Positions 16,024 to 16,187 of a stretch of 16,187 bases of DNA are shown here, in pieces (position 1 is the stretch's first letter; every line of letters starts with the position of its first letter). This stretch comes from Rhodospirillaceae bacterium (lineage in GTDB: Bacteria > Pseudomonadota > Alphaproteobacteria > Puniceispirillales > Puniceispirillaceae), in NCBI GenBank assembly GCA_002731315.1, contig PCBG01000001.1, positions 1 through 16,187 of the forward strand. The letters run 5' to 3'. Position numbers and translations under genes: made by a program. Under the pieces are notes generated by a model. It did no database searches. It was not told where the DNA came from and was given only the letters and a program-made list of their open reading frames with translations.

Positions 16024-16187
16024 TCTGACGATTTTTCCCAAGCGTAAACATATCTGTCGGACTGGTGTGCCGCCAACGCGTTGACACTTGTCACACCGCG
16101 CTTTTTTGTCAAGCAAGCACGCCATCAGCATGTAACAGAATGCAACAATTGACCCGCAGGTGGCGAATAGTTAGGCATATAGATTCA
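16024..16187. other. Upstream region of ProX-type gene (to right edge)
   Basis: No gene is called here. On the minus strand a TTGACA (16107-16112) looks like a -35 element, but no good -10 follows at 16-18 nt. A TGACA-CT-TGTCA inverted repeat lies at 16082-16093, between that element and the start codon. Confidence 0.5.

Noticed and set aside
16024..16131. Cys-rich N-terminal extension of the ProX-type protein with a C-x2-C pair.
   Set aside because: No known family member has it at this place, and the ATG at 16023 gives the usual length. The frame openness looks accidental.

Overview
The window is a compact block of bacterial housekeeping genes. Several features point to an alphaproteobacterium: ftsY, a MiaB/MtaB-type methylthiotransferase and dapF run in tandem, ffh sits directly upstream of rpsP, and a Trx-TPR protein, a lone LON domain, a Trm112-like protein and a DUF971 protein form one run. 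GC is moderately high, spacing is tight, and several starts overlap the preceding stop by 4-8 nt. The species cannot be fixed from sequence alone; a marine SAR116- or Rhodospirillales-like lineage is a guess. I see no rRNA, tRNA, insertion sequence, prophage or CRISPR array, and no gene-free stretch longer than about 250 bp.

Layout. (1) Positions 1-1958, minus strand: ffh then rpsP; rpsP runs off the left edge and carries an Ala/Glu-rich tail with an exact in-frame repeat. (2) Positions 2173-2958, plus strand: a membrane-anchored YdcF/DUF218 protein, lying between the two SRP GTPase genes. (3) Positions 2974-11072, minus strand: seven co-directional genes in transcription order, a DapC-like aminotransferase, ftsK, lolA, an exonuclease III-type nuclease, dapF, mtaB and ftsY. 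Junctions are tight or overlapping in the second half, so at least dapF-mtaB-ftsY and ftsK-lolA look co-transcribed. (4) Positions 11325-13165, plus strand: a GmhB/HisB-N-type HAD phosphatase coupled by a GTGA overlap to a UbiH/COQ6-type flavin hydroxylase. (5) Positions 13196-15378, minus strand: a CnoX-like thioredoxin-TPR protein, a LON substrate-binding-domain protein, a Trm112-like protein and a DUF971 protein, with 4-29 nt gaps or overlaps. (6) Positions 15505-16023, minus strand: a ProX/PrdX-type Pro-tRNA editing deacylase.

Themes. Ffh and FtsY are the two GTPases of co-translational membrane targeting. LolA, FtsK and the two Dap enzymes serve the envelope, division and diaminopimelate/lysine supply. 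MtaB, ProX and S16 act in translation. The CnoX-LON-Trm112-DUF971 run looks like a protein-quality-control or redox cassette whose joint role is not established.

I did not find a convincing new defence, mobile or secretion system. The best leads are the HAD phosphatase whose zinc site seems to have lost a cysteine to tryptophan, the repeat-bearing S16 tail, the Trx-TPR/LON/Trm112/DUF971 cassette, and a few intergenic inverted repeats.
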